Positions 1 to 6,799 of a DNA stretch of 14,341 nt are shown here, piece by piece (the first letter of the stretch is position 1; each line of letters begins with the position of its first letter). This DNA is from JAFAZI01 sp035501255 (GTDB lineage Bacteria > Actinomycetota > Actinomycetes > JAFAQI01): the NCBI GenBank assembly GCA_035501255.1, contig DATJWM010000131.1, positions 1 through 14,341 on the forward strand, given 5' to 3'. Both the position numbers and the translations under genes were made by a program. The notes beneath the pieces were generated by a model. That model saw nothing but the letters and a program-made list of their open reading frames with translations. It was not told where the DNA came from and did not search any database.

Positions 1-702
1 CTTCGCGGAATCGCCGCCACTCGGGTGGTGAAGACCGGTTCCCTCGGCCTGCGGGTCGCGAAGGGGCAGGTGGGGGTCACAGTGGCGAAGCTCACGACCA
101 TCGCGAGCGGCGCCGGCGGGTATGTCTCTCGGAGCCACACCGGAAACGTCGCCGGGGCGGCGTACGGTTCGGCAACCCTGCGCGTGCCGGTCAACCGGTT
201 CGCCGAGACGGTCGCGGCCGCAGGACGACTGGGGAAGCAGACCTCGCTCACGACGAGTTCGCAGGACGTGACCGGTGAGTACGTCGACTTGCGCGCCCGG
301 CTGACGGCGCTGGAGAAGACCCGCCAGACCTACCTGACGATCCTGGGTCACGCCCGGACGATCGGGCAGACGCTTGCAGTCCAACAGCACGTCAACGACA
401 TTCAGCAGCAGATCGAGGAACGGCAGGGCGAGCTGAAGGTGCTGCGCAACCAGAGCTCCGATGCGACCCTCCAGGTGTCGGTCTCCGAGCCCGGTAGCCC
501 GACCACGGTTGGCCCCGGCCCGAAACCGCGGCACGGACTCAACAAGGCCTGGCACACCTCCATCGATCGGTTCAGCCGCGGGATCGACTCGATCGTCGCC
601 GCACTCGGCCCGTTGCTGCTCGCCCTTCTCGTTGTCGCTGCCATTGGTTTGCTCGGCTTCCTGGGCTACCGCGTCGTGCGTCGGGTGACTGCCAGCGCGT
701 AG
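1..702 (+). CDS. DUF4349 domain-containing membrane protein (5'-truncated)
   Basis: The reading frame is open from the first base, so the N-terminus, with any signal peptide or lipobox, lies outside the window. The visible 233 residues start with a stretch reading VVKTGSLGLRV and then GGYV, which is the usual opening of the DUF4349 core. A charged, Gln/Glu-rich segment follows (about residues 95-150, with LRARLTALEKTRQ and IQQQIEERQGELKVLR) that looks like a coiled coil inserted in this domain. A Pro/Gly linker leads to one C-terminal membrane helix (about residues 203-225), closed by RVVRR as a cytoplasmic anchor. Most of the protein is therefore expected outside the membrane. Family function is not established; a role in envelope sensing or adhesion is only a guess. 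The family call rests on my recognition of the motif pattern, not on a search. Confidence 0.75.
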   Translation, partial: LRGIAATRVVKTGSLGLRVAKGQVGVTVAKLTTIASGAGGYVSRSHTGNVAGAAYGSATLRVPVNRFAETVAAAGRLGKQTSLTTSSQDVTGEYVDLRARLTALEKTRQTYLTILGHARTIGQTLAVQQHVNDIQQQIEERQGELKVLRNQSSDATLQVSVSEPGSPTTVGPGPKPRHGLNKAWHTSIDRFSRGIDSIVAALGPLLLALLVVAAIGLLGFLGYRVVRRVTASA

Positions 703-704
703 AT

Positions 705-729
705 CGCGGACCGGTCTGCCGGGCCCGCG
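705..729 (+). terminator. GC hairpin after the DUF4349 gene, candidate terminator
   Basis: CGCGG (705-709) pairs with CCGCG (725-729) and CCGG (711-714) with CCGG (719-722), around a TCTG loop and a small A/GC internal loop. It begins two bases after the stop codon. There is no T-tract, which is common for actinobacterial terminators but leaves the call uncertain. Confidence 0.4.
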
Positions 730-734
730 GATCG

Positions 735-740
735 TATGGT
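735..740 (+). promoter_or_regulatory. Possible -10 element for a leaderless fadE-like transcript
   Basis: TATGGT fits the TANNNT form of actinobacterial -10 elements. Its last base lies seven bases before the A of the ATG at 747, so transcription could begin on the start codon. No convincing -35 element is seen at the matching distance, so this is weak. Confidence 0.3.
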
Positions 741-746
741 GGGCGA

Positions 747-1892
747 ATGCAGACTGACCTCTACGCCGAGGAGCACGAGGCGCTCCGCGACACGATGCGC
801 GGATACATCGAGCGCTACGTCGCGCCGCACCACGCCGAGTGGGAGAAGGCCGGGATCGTCGATCGGGACGTCTGGGTCGAAGCCGGCAACCTGGGTTTGT
901 TGGGTTTCGAACTTCCCGAGGAGTACGGCGGTGGCGGTGCGCTGGACTTCCGGTTCAACGCGGTCGTCGTCGAGGAGATCATCTCCTCGCAGTCCAGCGG
1001 GCTCGGATTCGGGTTGCACAACGATGTGGTCGCGCCGTACCTCGCCCGGCTGTGTACGCCGGAGCAGCAGGACCGGTGGATGCCGGGCTTTTGCTCGGGC
1101 GCGCTGATCAGCGCGATCGCGATGACCGAACCCGCCGCCGGTTCGGACCTTCAAGGGATCAAGACCCACGCGAGCCGTGATGGCGGGGACTGGATCCTCA
1201 ACGGGTCGAAGACGTTCATCACGAACGGGATCAACTCCGATCTCGTGATCGTGGTCGCGCGCACGGATCCCGACGCGAAGGCGGCGCACGGTACGACCCT
1301 GCTCATGGTCGAGCGAGGAATGCCCGGCTTTGAACGCGGCCGCAATCTCGACAAGGTGGGGTTGAAGGCGCAGGACACCGCGGAGCTGTTCTTCACCAAC
1401 GTTCGGGTGCCCGACGCCAACGTGTTGGGTGAGCTCAACGGCGGCTTCATCCACCTGATGGAGAACCTGCCGCAGGAGCGGCTGTCGGTCGCGGTCGCCG
1501 CTGTGGCGGGAGCAGAGGCCGCGCTCGCCCGAACCATCGACTACTGCAAGACCCGAACCGCGTTCGGCAAACCGATCGGGTCTTTCCAGAACACGCGGTT
1601 CGTGCTCGCGGAGCTCGCCACCGAGGTCGAGATCGCCCGGCACTACCTCAACAAGTGCATCAGCGAACACAACGCCGGCCGCTACACCGCGACCGACGCC
1701 GCGATGAGCAAATGGTGGACCACGGAGCTCGAGAAACGGGTCGTCGACCAGTGCTTGCAACTGCACGGCGGTTACGGCTACATGCTCGAGTACCCGATCG
1801 CGAAGTCCTTCCTCGACAGCCGGGTGCAGACCATTTACGCCGGGACCACCGAGATCATGAAGGAAATCGTCGGACGATCACTCGGCGTGTGA
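747..1892 (+). CDS. Acyl-CoA dehydrogenase, long-chain (LCAD/IVD-like) type
   Basis: A complete 381-residue acyl-CoA dehydrogenase, the usual length for the family. It should oxidise an acyl-CoA at the alpha-beta bond, passing electrons to FAD and then to electron-transfer flavoprotein. The FAD/substrate motif AMTEPAAGSDLQG, the flavin-binding segment around FITNG, and the C-terminal LHGGYGYMLEYPIAK and IYAGTTEIMKE are all present. At the site where medium-chain enzymes carry the catalytic Glu (YEGT) this protein has YAGT. The base is instead probably Glu244 in LPQERL, the arrangement of long-chain acyl-CoA and isovaleryl-CoA dehydrogenases. The closest pattern I recall is mammalian LCAD. The ATG at 747 has only a weak ribosome site, and the mRNA may be leaderless. 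Three bases separate it from the next gene, so co-transcription is likely. The exact substrate cannot be told from sequence. Confidence 0.93.
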   Translation: MQTDLYAEEHEALRDTMRGYIERYVAPHHAEWEKAGIVDRDVWVEAGNLGLLGFELPEEYGGGGALDFRFNAVVVEEIISSQSSGLGFGLHNDVVAPYLARLCTPEQQDRWMPGFCSGALISAIAMTEPAAGSDLQGIKTHASRDGGDWILNGSKTFITNGINSDLVIVVARTDPDAKAAHGTTLLMVERGMPGFERGRNLDKVGLKAQDTAELFFTNVRVPDANVLGELNGGFIHLMENLPQERLSVAVAAVAGAEAALARTIDYCKTRTAFGKPIGSFQNTRFVLAELATEVEIARHYLNKCISEHNAGRYTATDAAMSKWWTTELEKRVVDQCLQLHGGYGYMLEYPIAKSFLDSRVQTIYAGTTEIMKEIVGRSLGV

Positions 1893-1895
1893 CCG

Positions 1896-2876
1896 GTGAC
1901 GGATAGCGCGACGGTGCAGCGGTACGGCATCACCTTTCCCTTCGATGGGATCGCGCTCCCCGATCAGCGACCGCTGATCGAGTCACTTCCCGATCTCGGG
2001 TACACCGACCTGTGGTCGGCGGAATCGAGCGGGATGGACGGGTTCACGCCCCTTGCGCTCGCGAGCGTCTGGGCACCCGCGCTTCGGCTGGGGACGGCGA
2101 TCGTCCCGGTCTACACCCGCGGGCCCGCGACGCTGGCGATGTCCGCGGCGACGATGGCCGTCGCCGCGCCCGGCCGATTCGTGCTGGGCATCGGGACCTC
2201 GTCGGACGTCATCGTCGAGCGGTGGAACGGCGTACCGTTCGACGCGCCGTACCAGCGTGTGCGGGACACGCTGCGATTCCTCAAGACGGCGATGAGTGGG
2301 GAGAAGGTCAACGAAGAGTACGAGACGTTCTCGGTCCGCGGATTCCGGCTGGGCGTCACAGTGCCCGAGCCGCCGCCGGTCCTCGTCGCCGCGCTGCGCA
2401 GCGGGATGTTGCGGCTCGCCGGCCGCGAGGCCGACGGTGCGATCACGAACTGGCTGGCACCCGAGGACGTCCCTCGGATCGCGGGGTATGTCCACGACGG
2501 GGGACCGGGGAAAGAGATCGTGGCGCGCATCTTCGTCGCCCCGACGCCGGATCGTGAGGCAGCGCGTGCGGTCGGGAGGTTCGCACTCGCCGCCTATCTC
2601 ACCGTCCCCGTCTACCGGGCGTTCCACGACTGGCTGGGGCGGACGGAGCTCATGCGACCGATGCAGGAGGCGTGGGCGGCCGGAGACCGCAAGGGTGCGC
2701 TCGAGGTGATCCCGGACGAGCTGGTCGACGCGCTCATCGTGCATGGCTCTGCGGGCGAGTGCCGGGACCGGATCGGGGCCTACGTCGACGCCGGGATCAC
2801 CACACCGGTGCTCGCCGTGCTCCCCGTCGGGATTGACATCGCCACCGCCATCCGGGAGTTGGCACCCGAGAGCTGA
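1896..2876 (+). CDS. LLM class F420-dependent oxidoreductase
   Basis: A 326-residue luciferase-like monooxygenase (TIM barrel). Supporting segments are the N-terminal strand YGITFPFDG, then YTDLWSAESSGMDGFTPLALAS, LRLGTAIVPVYTRGPATLAMSAATMA, GRFVLGIGTSS, and the later LRLAGREADGAITNWL. These are typical of actinobacterial enzymes that use coenzyme F420 rather than FMN. The cofactor assignment comes from the subfamily pattern and is not proved by a single residue. The reaction and substrate are unknown; such enzymes act on aldehydes, enones, alcohols or thioether substrates. The GTG start at 1896 lies three bases after the acyl-CoA dehydrogenase stop and has no clear Shine-Dalgarno site, which fits translational coupling. 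Its place between a dehydrogenase and a WS/DGAT gene suggests a step in acyl or lipid metabolism. Confidence 0.88.
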   Translation: MTDSATVQRYGITFPFDGIALPDQRPLIESLPDLGYTDLWSAESSGMDGFTPLALASVWAPALRLGTAIVPVYTRGPATLAMSAATMAVAAPGRFVLGIGTSSDVIVERWNGVPFDAPYQRVRDTLRFLKTAMSGEKVNEEYETFSVRGFRLGVTVPEPPPVLVAALRSGMLRLAGREADGAITNWLAPEDVPRIAGYVHDGGPGKEIVARIFVAPTPDREAARAVGRFALAAYLTVPVYRAFHDWLGRTELMRPMQEAWAAGDRKGALEVIPDELVDALIVHGSAGECRDRIGAYVDAGITTPVLAVLPVGIDIATAIRELAPES

Positions 2877-2896
2877 GGAGTGATGACGGAGTTGCG

Positions 2897-4252
2897 ATGG
2901 GTCTGATGTCGCCGGTTGACGCGGCGTTCCTGGTCCCGGAAACCCGGGACCAGCCGATGCACGTCGGGATCCTTCAGCTGTTCACGACACCCGAAGGCGC
3001 AGGGCGCGACTATCTCGCCGATCTGTATCGCGTGCTCCTGCGAGTGGAGGACATCTCGCCGATCTTCGGCAAGCGTGCCTACCGCTCGCTCTCGACGCTG
3101 GGTCAGTGGGCTTGGCAGTCGGATCCGGACGTCGATCTGGAGCACCACGTGCGCCACTCTGCGTTGCCCCGACCCGGGCGGATCCGAGAGCTGCTCGCCC
3201 TCACCTCGCGGTTGCACAGCACGCTGCTCGATCGGCAGCGTCCGTTATGGGAGATGTACCTCATCGAAGGGTTGCAGGACGGCCGGTTCGCGGTCTATCT
3301 CAAGGTTCATCATGCGCTGCTGGACGGCGTCTCCGGCCTTCGACGAATGCAGAAGGTCTTGACTCCCGATCCTGGTGAGGCCCTGCGCGCGCCGTACGCG
3401 CCGATCGACGAGCCCACCTCACCCGGGTACGACGTTCGGCGTTCTGCGGCCAGCGTCACCACGGTGCTCGGGGAGGTGATCGGGCTTGGCGGCGCGGCGG
3501 TGCACGTCGCCGAGAGGCTCCTGCGCGAGCAGGCGGCGGCACTGCCGGTCGCGCCCCGGACGATCCTCAACGGACCGATCACCGGCTCGCGCAGGTTCGC
3601 TGCGCAATCGTGGCCGCTGGACCGGCTGAAGGCCGTCGCAACCGCGAGCCGGACGAGCATCAACGACGTCGTGCTGGCAATGTGCTCGGCAGCGCTGCGG
3701 CGCTACCTCCTCGAACTCGCCGCGTTGCCGGCGTCCTCGCTGATCGCGTTGGTTCCGGTCTCGTTGCGGGGGGTGGATTCGGTGGAGACCGCAGGCAACG
3801 CGGTCGGGTCGATCCTGTGCAATCTCGCCACTGACCTGGACGATCCCGTGGCTCGACTCACCGCGATCGGAGAGTCGATGGGCAGGGGCAAGCAGGCATT
3901 CCTCGGCAAGGGACGCCTGGAGATCCTGGCCACCTCGGGCCTCACCCTCGCACCGGTCGCGGTCGGCTCGTTGGTCGGTCTTCATCAACTTCCGTTGCCG
4001 TTCAACGTCACGATCTCCAACGTCCCCGGACCTCGCCACACGCTCTACATGGGAGGGGCGAGGCTGGACGCGTTCTACCCGTTGTCGATTCCGACCGTCG
4101 GCCAGGCGCTCAACATCACCGTGACCAGCTATCTCGATCAGATGCAGTTCGGGCTGACCGGTTGCCGTCGTCAGGTGCCGCACTTGCAGCGCTTGTTGAT
4201 CCACCTGGAAACCGCCGTGGACGAACTGGAGCAGGCACTCGCGGTTGGCTGA
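2897..4252 (+). CDS. WS/DGAT: wax ester synthase / diacylglycerol O-acyltransferase
   Basis: A 451-residue member of the bifunctional WS/DGAT family, which joins acyl-CoA to a fatty alcohol or diacylglycerol to make storage wax esters or triacylglycerol at the membrane or lipid-body surface. It opens with LMSPVDAAFLVPE and DQPMHVGIL, a typical N-terminus. The catalytic HHxxxDG motif is intact (His138, His139, Asp143, Gly144). PLW is at 116-118, an ND motif at 256-257, and the C-terminal ISNVPGP is present. The length is normal. GGAG at 2888-2891 sits five bases before the ATG. The gene starts 20 bases after the oxidoreductase stop and probably ends that operon. Whether it prefers alcohols or diacylglycerol cannot be read from sequence. 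Confidence 0.94.
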   Translation: MGLMSPVDAAFLVPETRDQPMHVGILQLFTTPEGAGRDYLADLYRVLLRVEDISPIFGKRAYRSLSTLGQWAWQSDPDVDLEHHVRHSALPRPGRIRELLALTSRLHSTLLDRQRPLWEMYLIEGLQDGRFAVYLKVHHALLDGVSGLRRMQKVLTPDPGEALRAPYAPIDEPTSPGYDVRRSAASVTTVLGEVIGLGGAAVHVAERLLREQAAALPVAPRTILNGPITGSRRFAAQSWPLDRLKAVATASRTSINDVVLAMCSAALRRYLLELAALPASSLIALVPVSLRGVDSVETAGNAVGSILCNLATDLDDPVARLTAIGESMGRGKQAFLGKGRLEILATSGLTLAPVAVGSLVGLHQLPLPFNVTISNVPGPRHTLYMGGARLDAFYPLSIPTVGQALNITVTSYLDQMQFGLTGCRRQVPHLQRLLIHLETAVDELEQALAVG

Positions 4253-4287
4253 ACGCACCCCGCCTGCGCCATTGACAAAAGCCCGGT

Positions 4288-4315
4288 TGAACCACAACGG
4301 TCCGACTACCGTGCC
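4288..4315 (+). promoter_or_regulatory. SigL-type ECF promoter of the sigL-rslA operon
   Basis: TGAACC (4288-4293) is followed by a 16-base spacer and CGTGCC (4310-4315). This matches, as I recall it, the promoter motif of mycobacterial SigL (TGAACC, about 16 bases, CGT), and it stands directly before a SigL-like gene, so autoregulation is likely. If the last base of CGTGCC is at -7, the first transcribed base is 4322, the G of the GTG start, giving a leaderless message. Confidence 0.65.
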
Positions 4316-4321
4316 AGAGAG

Positions 4322-4846
4322 GTGACCGTTCGCGTGGACGAAGCGGACGAGCAGGCGTTGCGGTCGCTCTACGACGACCATGCGGGCGCTTTGCTCGCCT
4401 ACGCGACCCGGTTGACAGGTGGAGATCGAGGGCGGGCAGAGGACATCGTGCAGGAGACGCTGGTGCGCGCATGGCGCCATCGCGCTGCCCTCGACGAGGC
4501 TCGCGGACCGGTTCGGCCGTGGTTGTTCACGGTTGCCCATCACGTCGCGATCGATGCCCACCGCGCTCGGGAGGCCCGCCCGACCGAGGTGGGTGATGCG
4601 GTGCTCGCGATCGTGCCTGCCGCTGATGAGATCGACGCCCGCCTCGATCGCCTGCTGATCGCCGACGCGCTCGCCGCCGTTTCCGACGAGCATCAGGCCG
4701 TGATCGTGCAGACCTACTTCCTCGGCCGGTCGGTGGCCGAGGCCGCTGAGGTGCTCGGGATCCCGCCCGGCACGGTGAAGTCACGCACCTTCTACGCCCT
4801 GCGCGCCCTCAAGCTGGCCCTCGCCGAGCGGGGGGTGACCACGTGA
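4322..4846 (+). CDS. sigL: ECF RNA polymerase sigma factor, SigL type
   Basis: A 174-residue ECF sigma factor with only regions 2 and 4. Region 2 (about residues 14-80) carries LYDDHAGALLAYATRLTG, AEDIVQETLVRAWRH for -10 recognition and core binding, and RPWLFTVAHHVAID. Region 4 (about 104-168) carries LDRLLIADALAAVSDEHQAVI and the helix-turn-helix AAEVLGIPPGTVKSRTFYALRALK. The LDRLLIADAL segment and the C-terminal ending closely follow Mycobacterium tuberculosis SigL as I remember it. The gene overlaps its anti-sigma gene by four bases (GTGA), so the two are translationally coupled. The GTG at 4322 coincides with the predicted transcription start; a second GTG at 4334 is possible. It is expected to drive an envelope/redox-stress regulon and its own promoter. 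The symbol is by similarity only. Confidence 0.88.
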   Translation: MTVRVDEADEQALRSLYDDHAGALLAYATRLTGGDRGRAEDIVQETLVRAWRHRAALDEARGPVRPWLFTVAHHVAIDAHRAREARPTEVGDAVLAIVPAADEIDARLDRLLIADALAAVSDEHQAVIVQTYFLGRSVAEAAEVLGIPPGTVKSRTFYALRALKLALAERGVTT

Positions 4847-5526
4847 GCACCTGCGCGGACACCACGATGGCGCTCGGGGTCTACGTCCTCGGCGCCGTGG
4901 ACCCGCTCACTCGTTCGGCGATCGAGGCCCATCTCGACACGTGTGCCGACTGCCGTGCCGAGTGGGAATCGCTCGCCGGTCTCCCGGCGGTGCTCGACCA
5001 GGTGACCCTTGACGACCTTTCCGTCGCCGCACCGGCCAACGCGCCCGAGGCGTCGGCTGATCTGTTTGATCGGATCCTCACCCAGGCGCGCGCCGAGGAG
5101 CAGCACCGTCCGGTCCGCTCGCGAACCATGCGACATCGCTGGGTGGCTGCGGTGGCCGCAGCGGTCGTGCTGATCGCCGGGGTCGGGGTGGGGGTGGTCG
5201 TCGCGGGCCGTGATCACGGTGCGCCCTCCGGTTCCGTCGCCGACACCCGGGTCGGGGTGAACGGTGACGTGCGGATGACGGTCGCGCTGGCGGCACAGAC
5301 CACCGGCACGAGCATCAAGGTTGCGGTGTCCGGTCTCCCGAACGATGAGCACTGCCGCCTGATCGCGGTCGCCAAGGACGGAACCCGTGACGTCGCGGGT
5401 CGGTGGGACGCGACGTACGAAGGGTCGGCCCAACAGGTTGGTTCGACCCGAATTCCTCGGGATCAGCTCGCGAAACTGGTCCTCGTCGGGACCGGTGGTC
5501 ACCGGCTGGTTCAGGTCACGGTCTGA
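4843..5526 (+). CDS. rslA: Zinc-type membrane anti-sigma factor, RslA-like
   Basis: A 227-residue anti-sigma factor. The cytoplasmic domain opens with ALGVYVLGAVDPLTRSAIEAH and holds the ZAS motif HX3CX2C (His30, Cys34, Cys37), which binds zinc and, in this class, releases the sigma factor on oxidation. A conserved LPAVLDQV segment follows. One membrane helix spans about residues 100-122. The outer domain (about 130-227) ends with the RIPRDQLAKLVLVG pattern, comparable to the IxxPVDQIAAVQVV end of RslA as I recall it. The start overlaps the sigL stop in GTGA. It should hold SigL at the membrane until a thiol-oxidising or envelope stress occurs. The RskA-type outer domain is a related alternative label. 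The symbol is by similarity. Confidence 0.85.
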   Translation: MSTCADTTMALGVYVLGAVDPLTRSAIEAHLDTCADCRAEWESLAGLPAVLDQVTLDDLSVAAPANAPEASADLFDRILTQARAEEQHRPVRSRTMRHRWVAAVAAAVVLIAGVGVGVVVAGRDHGAPSGSVADTRVGVNGDVRMTVALAAQTTGTSIKVAVSGLPNDEHCRLIAVAKDGTRDVAGRWDATYEGSAQQVGSTRIPRDQLAKLVLVGTGGHRLVQVTV

Positions 5527-5590
5527 GCAGGCCGCGCGCGCTCCACCGATAGCCCGAACGGCCTAATGTCTCCCGCCTCATTTTGGGCTG

Positions 5591-5613
5591 CCGGACGGGT
5601 TCGATTTCTCCGG
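5591..5613 (+). other. Short hairpin before the ATG at 5617
   Basis: CCGGA (5591-5595) pairs with TCCGG (5609-5613) around a 13-base loop, ending three bases before an in-frame ATG. The stem is short and there is no T-run, so it may be a weak terminator for rslA or chance. Confidence 0.25.
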
Positions 5614-5636
5614 TAGATGGGCACCATGGGGTCTAG

Positions 5637-5659
5637 TGCCACTCAATCGGAGAGTGGCA
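5637..5659 (+). other. Perfect 8-bp stem-loop upstream of the HATPase gene
   Basis: TGCCACTC (5637-5644) and GAGTGGCA (5652-5659) are exact reverse complements around a seven-base loop. The element sits between a possible ATG at 5617 and a GTG at 5677 that has a better ribosome site. It could be a leader structure, a terminator for the sigL-rslA unit, or an operator. Confidence 0.5.
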
Positions 5660-5676
5660 GCGCCTGGAGTGATCGC

Positions 5677-6054
5677 GTGCCGTTGGCTACTCAACAGGTC
5701 TACTGGTTTGCACCGACCGGTGCCGCGCCCGCCAAGGCCCGGCGCATGGTCCGTGAATCCGCGCGGCTCCAGCTTTCGGCCGAGTCGGTGCACACCGCCG
5801 AACTGCTCGTTTCCGAACTGGTGACGAACGCCATCACCCACGGCAGCGGTCAAGTGGTCGTGACGGTGGACTCCGACGAGGCCGGCGTCCTGATCACCGT
5901 CGGTGACAGCTCCTCGGAGGCTCCGTTGTTGCAACCCGAGCAGCCTCTGGCGCTCGGCGGTCGCGGGCTGCGGATGATCGAGACGCTTGCGGCGGAGTGG
6001 GGGATCACCCCCCGGCCCGAGGGCGGCAAGGACGTGTGGTTCCGCCTGCCCTGA
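5677..6054 (+). CDS. RsbW/SpoIIAB-like ATP-binding protein (HATPase_c_2)
   Basis: A small GHKL ATPase of the serine-kinase anti-sigma class: 125 residues from the GTG at 5677, or 145 from the ATG at 5617. Numbered from 5677, the N-box SELVTNAITHG gives Glu47 (catalytic base position) and Asn51 (Mg-binding position). The G1 box is VGDSSSEAP with Asp77, and the G2 box GGRGLRMIE lies at about 94-102. All ATP-site landmarks are present and there is no sensor or membrane segment. Such proteins are very numerous in actinobacteria; a few bind sigma factors or phosphorylate STAS antagonists, but most have no known partner. No STAS or SigB-type gene is adjacent. I prefer GTG 5677 because GGAG (5666-5669) lies seven bases before it, whereas ATG 5617 has no ribosome site and would force translation through a perfect stem-loop. 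Confidence 0.85.
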   Translation: MPLATQQVYWFAPTGAAPAKARRMVRESARLQLSAESVHTAELLVSELVTNAITHGSGQVVVTVDSDEAGVLITVGDSSSEAPLLQPEQPLALGGRGLRMIETLAAEWGITPRPEGGKDVWFRLP

Positions 6055-6075
6055 CCGCGGGCTCGCCGATCGAAC

Positions 6076-6105
6076 TTGACGAGCATCGAACATATGTTCG
6101 ATGCT
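6076..6105 (+). promoter_or_regulatory. Candidate SOS promoter of imuA' overlapping the LexA box
   Basis: TTGACG (6076-6081) matches five of six -35 bases. After 18 bases, GATGCT (6100-6105) has the key A and T of a -10 element. The predicted first base is 6112, the A of an ATG, so the message would be leaderless. The LexA site occupies the spacer and the start of the -10. A second candidate -10 is TATGTT (6093-6098). Confidence 0.45.
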
Positions 6106-6109
6106 CGTC
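6078..6109. promoter_or_regulatory. LexA operator (SOS box) in a perfect 32-bp palindrome
   Basis: TCGAACATATGTTCGA at 6086-6101 is an exact copy of the actinobacterial/mycobacterial SOS box form TCGAAC-N4-GTTCGA. The symmetry continues without a mismatch to 6078 and 6109, giving two 16-base arms centred between 6093 and 6094. It lies directly before the imuA' ATG at 6112, where LexA would block transcription of the whole imuA'-imuB-dnaE2 unit until RecA-stimulated cleavage. It is the only GAAC-N4-GTTC I noticed in the window. Confidence 0.9.
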
Positions 6110-6111
6110 CC

Positions 6112-6792
6112 ATGCTCGCCGACCTCGCCACCCGGATCACGGCGATGGAACGCCCGCAGTTGCGCGGTGGGGGTGCGCCGGCGCTGCCCGTGTCCCCCGC
6201 GCTGGCTCCGTTGCTGCCCGGCGGGCTTCGGCGGGGGAGCACGGTCGCCGTGACCGGCTCGGTCTCCCTGGTCCTCGCCACGGTCGGGGAGGCCTCGGCT
6301 GCGGGAGCATGGTGCGCGTTGGTCGGGATGCCGACGATCAGTGCCGAAGCCGCGCACGACTTCGGGATCGTGTTGGAAAGGTTCCCGCTCGTGCCCAGTC
6401 CCGGGCGGAGCTGGGCAGAAGTGGTCGGGGCGCTGCTCGACGCTGTGGACATCGTGGTCGCGCAGGTGCCCGCTCGCCTGGCTGACGGTGATATCCGCCG
6501 GCTCGCGGCTCGGGTGCGGACCCGAGACGCTGTCTTCGTCCCGTTCGCACCCGACCGCCACCAGTGGCCGCACGCCGAGGTCCGGTTGGAGATCGAGCCG
6601 GGTTGCTGGGCGGGGATCGGCGAGGGTTCCGGCCGGTTGTGCCGGCGCGAGGTCACCGTCACCGCGGCGGGCCGCGCTCAGCGCGCCCGGGCCAGGTCCG
6701 CGACGCTGTGGTTACCCGCTGCGGACGGCGGGGTGCAGTCCTCGGTTGCGCTGACGCCCGCTCCCGTCGTCCTCATGCTGGCGGGGCGGTGA
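6112..6792 (+). CDS. imuA': ImuA'-like RecA-fold mutasome accessory protein
   Basis: 226 residues from the ATG at 6112. Its place first in an operon with imuB and dnaE2 under a LexA box marks it as ImuA', the accessory protein of the actinobacterial damage-induced mutasome. It resembles the RecA core: LLPGGLRRGSTVAVTGS lines up with the RecA strand and P-loop, but the GK[ST] of a Walker A site is missing (residues 44-53 read TVAVTGSVSL), so ATP binding is unlikely. Later segments such as ALLDAVDIVVAQVP and FVPF look like central beta strands. Known ImuA' binds ImuB and RecA, and it has no catalytic role that I know of. I reject the TTG at 6076 as a start since it is the probable -35; ATG 6094 lies inside the operator. 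The stop is followed by seven bases before imuB. Confidence 0.82.
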   Translation: MLADLATRITAMERPQLRGGGAPALPVSPALAPLLPGGLRRGSTVAVTGSVSLVLATVGEASAAGAWCALVGMPTISAEAAHDFGIVLERFPLVPSPGRSWAEVVGALLDAVDIVVAQVPARLADGDIRRLAARVRTRDAVFVPFAPDRHQWPHAEVRLEIEPGCWAGIGEGSGRLCRREVTVTAAGRAQRARARSATLWLPAADGGVQSSVALTPAPVVLMLAGR

Positions 6793-6799
6793 TGAGCAC

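Noticed and set aside
2883..2906. Seven-codon reading frame before the WS/DGAT gene
   Set aside because: The GAGGAG is only two bases from its ATG, too close for initiation, and it overlaps the real start; nothing suggests a leader peptide. The three-codon frame at 6792-6803 before imuB was rejected likewise.
4272..4277. TTGACA as a -35 of a housekeeping promoter for sigL
   Set aside because: No TANNNT-like hexamer lies 16-18 bases downstream; the SigL-type motif at 4288-4315 explains the region better.
6076..6078. TTG as the start of imuA'
   Set aside because: It is the beginning of a -35-like TTGACG, it would put the LexA operator inside the coding region, and there is no ribosome site. 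ATG 6112 is preferred.
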